A stretch of DNA of 50,030 nucleotides from Aminobacter ciceronei. Lineage in GTDB: Bacteria; Pseudomonadota; Alphaproteobacteria; Rhizobiales; Rhizobiaceae. Shown here piece after piece: positions 49,936-50,030 of the stretch (within the stretch, counting starts at the first letter, position 1; every line of letters starts with the position of its first letter). The DNA lies in NCBI RefSeq assembly GCF_014138625.1, contig NZ_JACJHY010000039.1:1-50030 (forward strand). Direction: 5' to 3'. Made by a program: the position numbers and the translations under genes. The notes beneath the pieces were generated by a model that was not told the DNA's origin, did no database searches, and worked only from the letters and a program-made list of their open reading frames with translations.

Positions 49936-50030
49936 TGAGCGACCCGAGACATAGGTGACGTTTCGTACCGGACACATGGGTAACACTTTTGGCTTTTGGC
50001 CGGAGGTGTTGATGCCGTGGAAGGAGAGTT
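49936..50030 (+). mobile_element. Left end of an IS481-like insertion sequence (partial)
   Basis: From about 49936 (TGAGCGACCCGAGACATAGG) the sequence matches the reverse complement of 45-94 at the other edge of the window. ACATAGGTGAC (49949-49959) and ACATGGGTAAC (49974-49984) repeat one motif with starts 25 bases apart, the same spacing as at the left edge. A ribosome site CGGAGG (50001-50006) and a transposase start follow. The element runs out of the window. Its orientation is the same as the copy at the left edge. Confidence 0.7.
50012..50030 (+). CDS. IS481-like transposase, N-terminal start only (partial)
   Basis: ATG at 50012 opens MPWKES, the beginning I associate with the same rhizobial transposase type whose ending is seen at 1-60 (many start MPWKE). 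CGGAGG lies six bases upstream. Only six codons are in the window, so the call depends mainly on the terminal repeat beside it. Confidence 0.55.

Overview
The window looks like chromosomal DNA from a GC-rich alphaproteobacterium of the order Hyphomicrobiales, most like Mesorhizobium or a close relative. The reasons are the fused cysNC, an frcBCA fructose transporter beside a ROK regulator, two DUF982 proteins, a general-stress (EcfG-type) promoter, intergenic palindromes of the kind common in rhizobia, and the strong GC bias at third codon positions. This is inferred from the sequence by eye; no database was searched.

Layout. Both ends lie inside copies of one insertion-sequence type (IS481-like): the left edge holds the last 20 codons of a transposase and its terminal repeat, and the right edge holds the opposite terminus and the first codons of a transposase, in the same orientation. 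From 0.1 to 11 kb come tRNA-Gln, a VOC-fold protein, pyruvate phosphate dikinase, a NodB-type deacetylase, an acidic low-complexity protein, an acyl-CoA synthetase, a DUF1499 membrane protein, a metallo-beta-lactamase-fold hydrolase, BioY and a UDP-glucuronate 4-epimerase. From 11.4 to 17 kb lies an accessory-looking stretch of very small genes, a DUF892 ferritin-like gene with a clear EcfG-type promoter, two tandem DUF982 genes and a 468-residue protein I do not recognise. From 17.5 to 21.1 kb is the sulfate-activation set cysD-cysNC-cysQ, followed by a convergent DegT aminotransferase.

From 22.5 to 28.4 kb is a sugar-uptake region. A ROK repressor, an RbsD/FucU mutarotase and a PfkB kinase run leftward, and frcB-frcC-frcA run rightward. 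Between them lies a symmetrical operator whose arms contain a TTGACA hexamer for each direction. From 28.5 to 41.5 kb seven genes of alpha-glucan metabolism follow on one strand: glgP, glgB, glgC, glgA, pgm, glgX and a GH13 alpha-glucosidase. Together they cover synthesis (Glc-1-P to ADP-glucose to glucan to branching) and breakdown (phosphorolysis, debranching, hydrolysis of short oligomers). From 41.7 to 47.0 kb is a peptide-type ABC importer with fused ATPases. From 47.1 to 49.5 kb are leftward TadG-like and TadE-like genes.

Most of the window is ordinary core metabolism. The parts most likely to hold something undescribed are the small-gene stretch (11.4-15.5 kb), the 468-residue orphan, the frc operator architecture and the foldback repeat between pgm and glgX. 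I found no CRISPR array, riboswitch, prophage or recognisable defence system.
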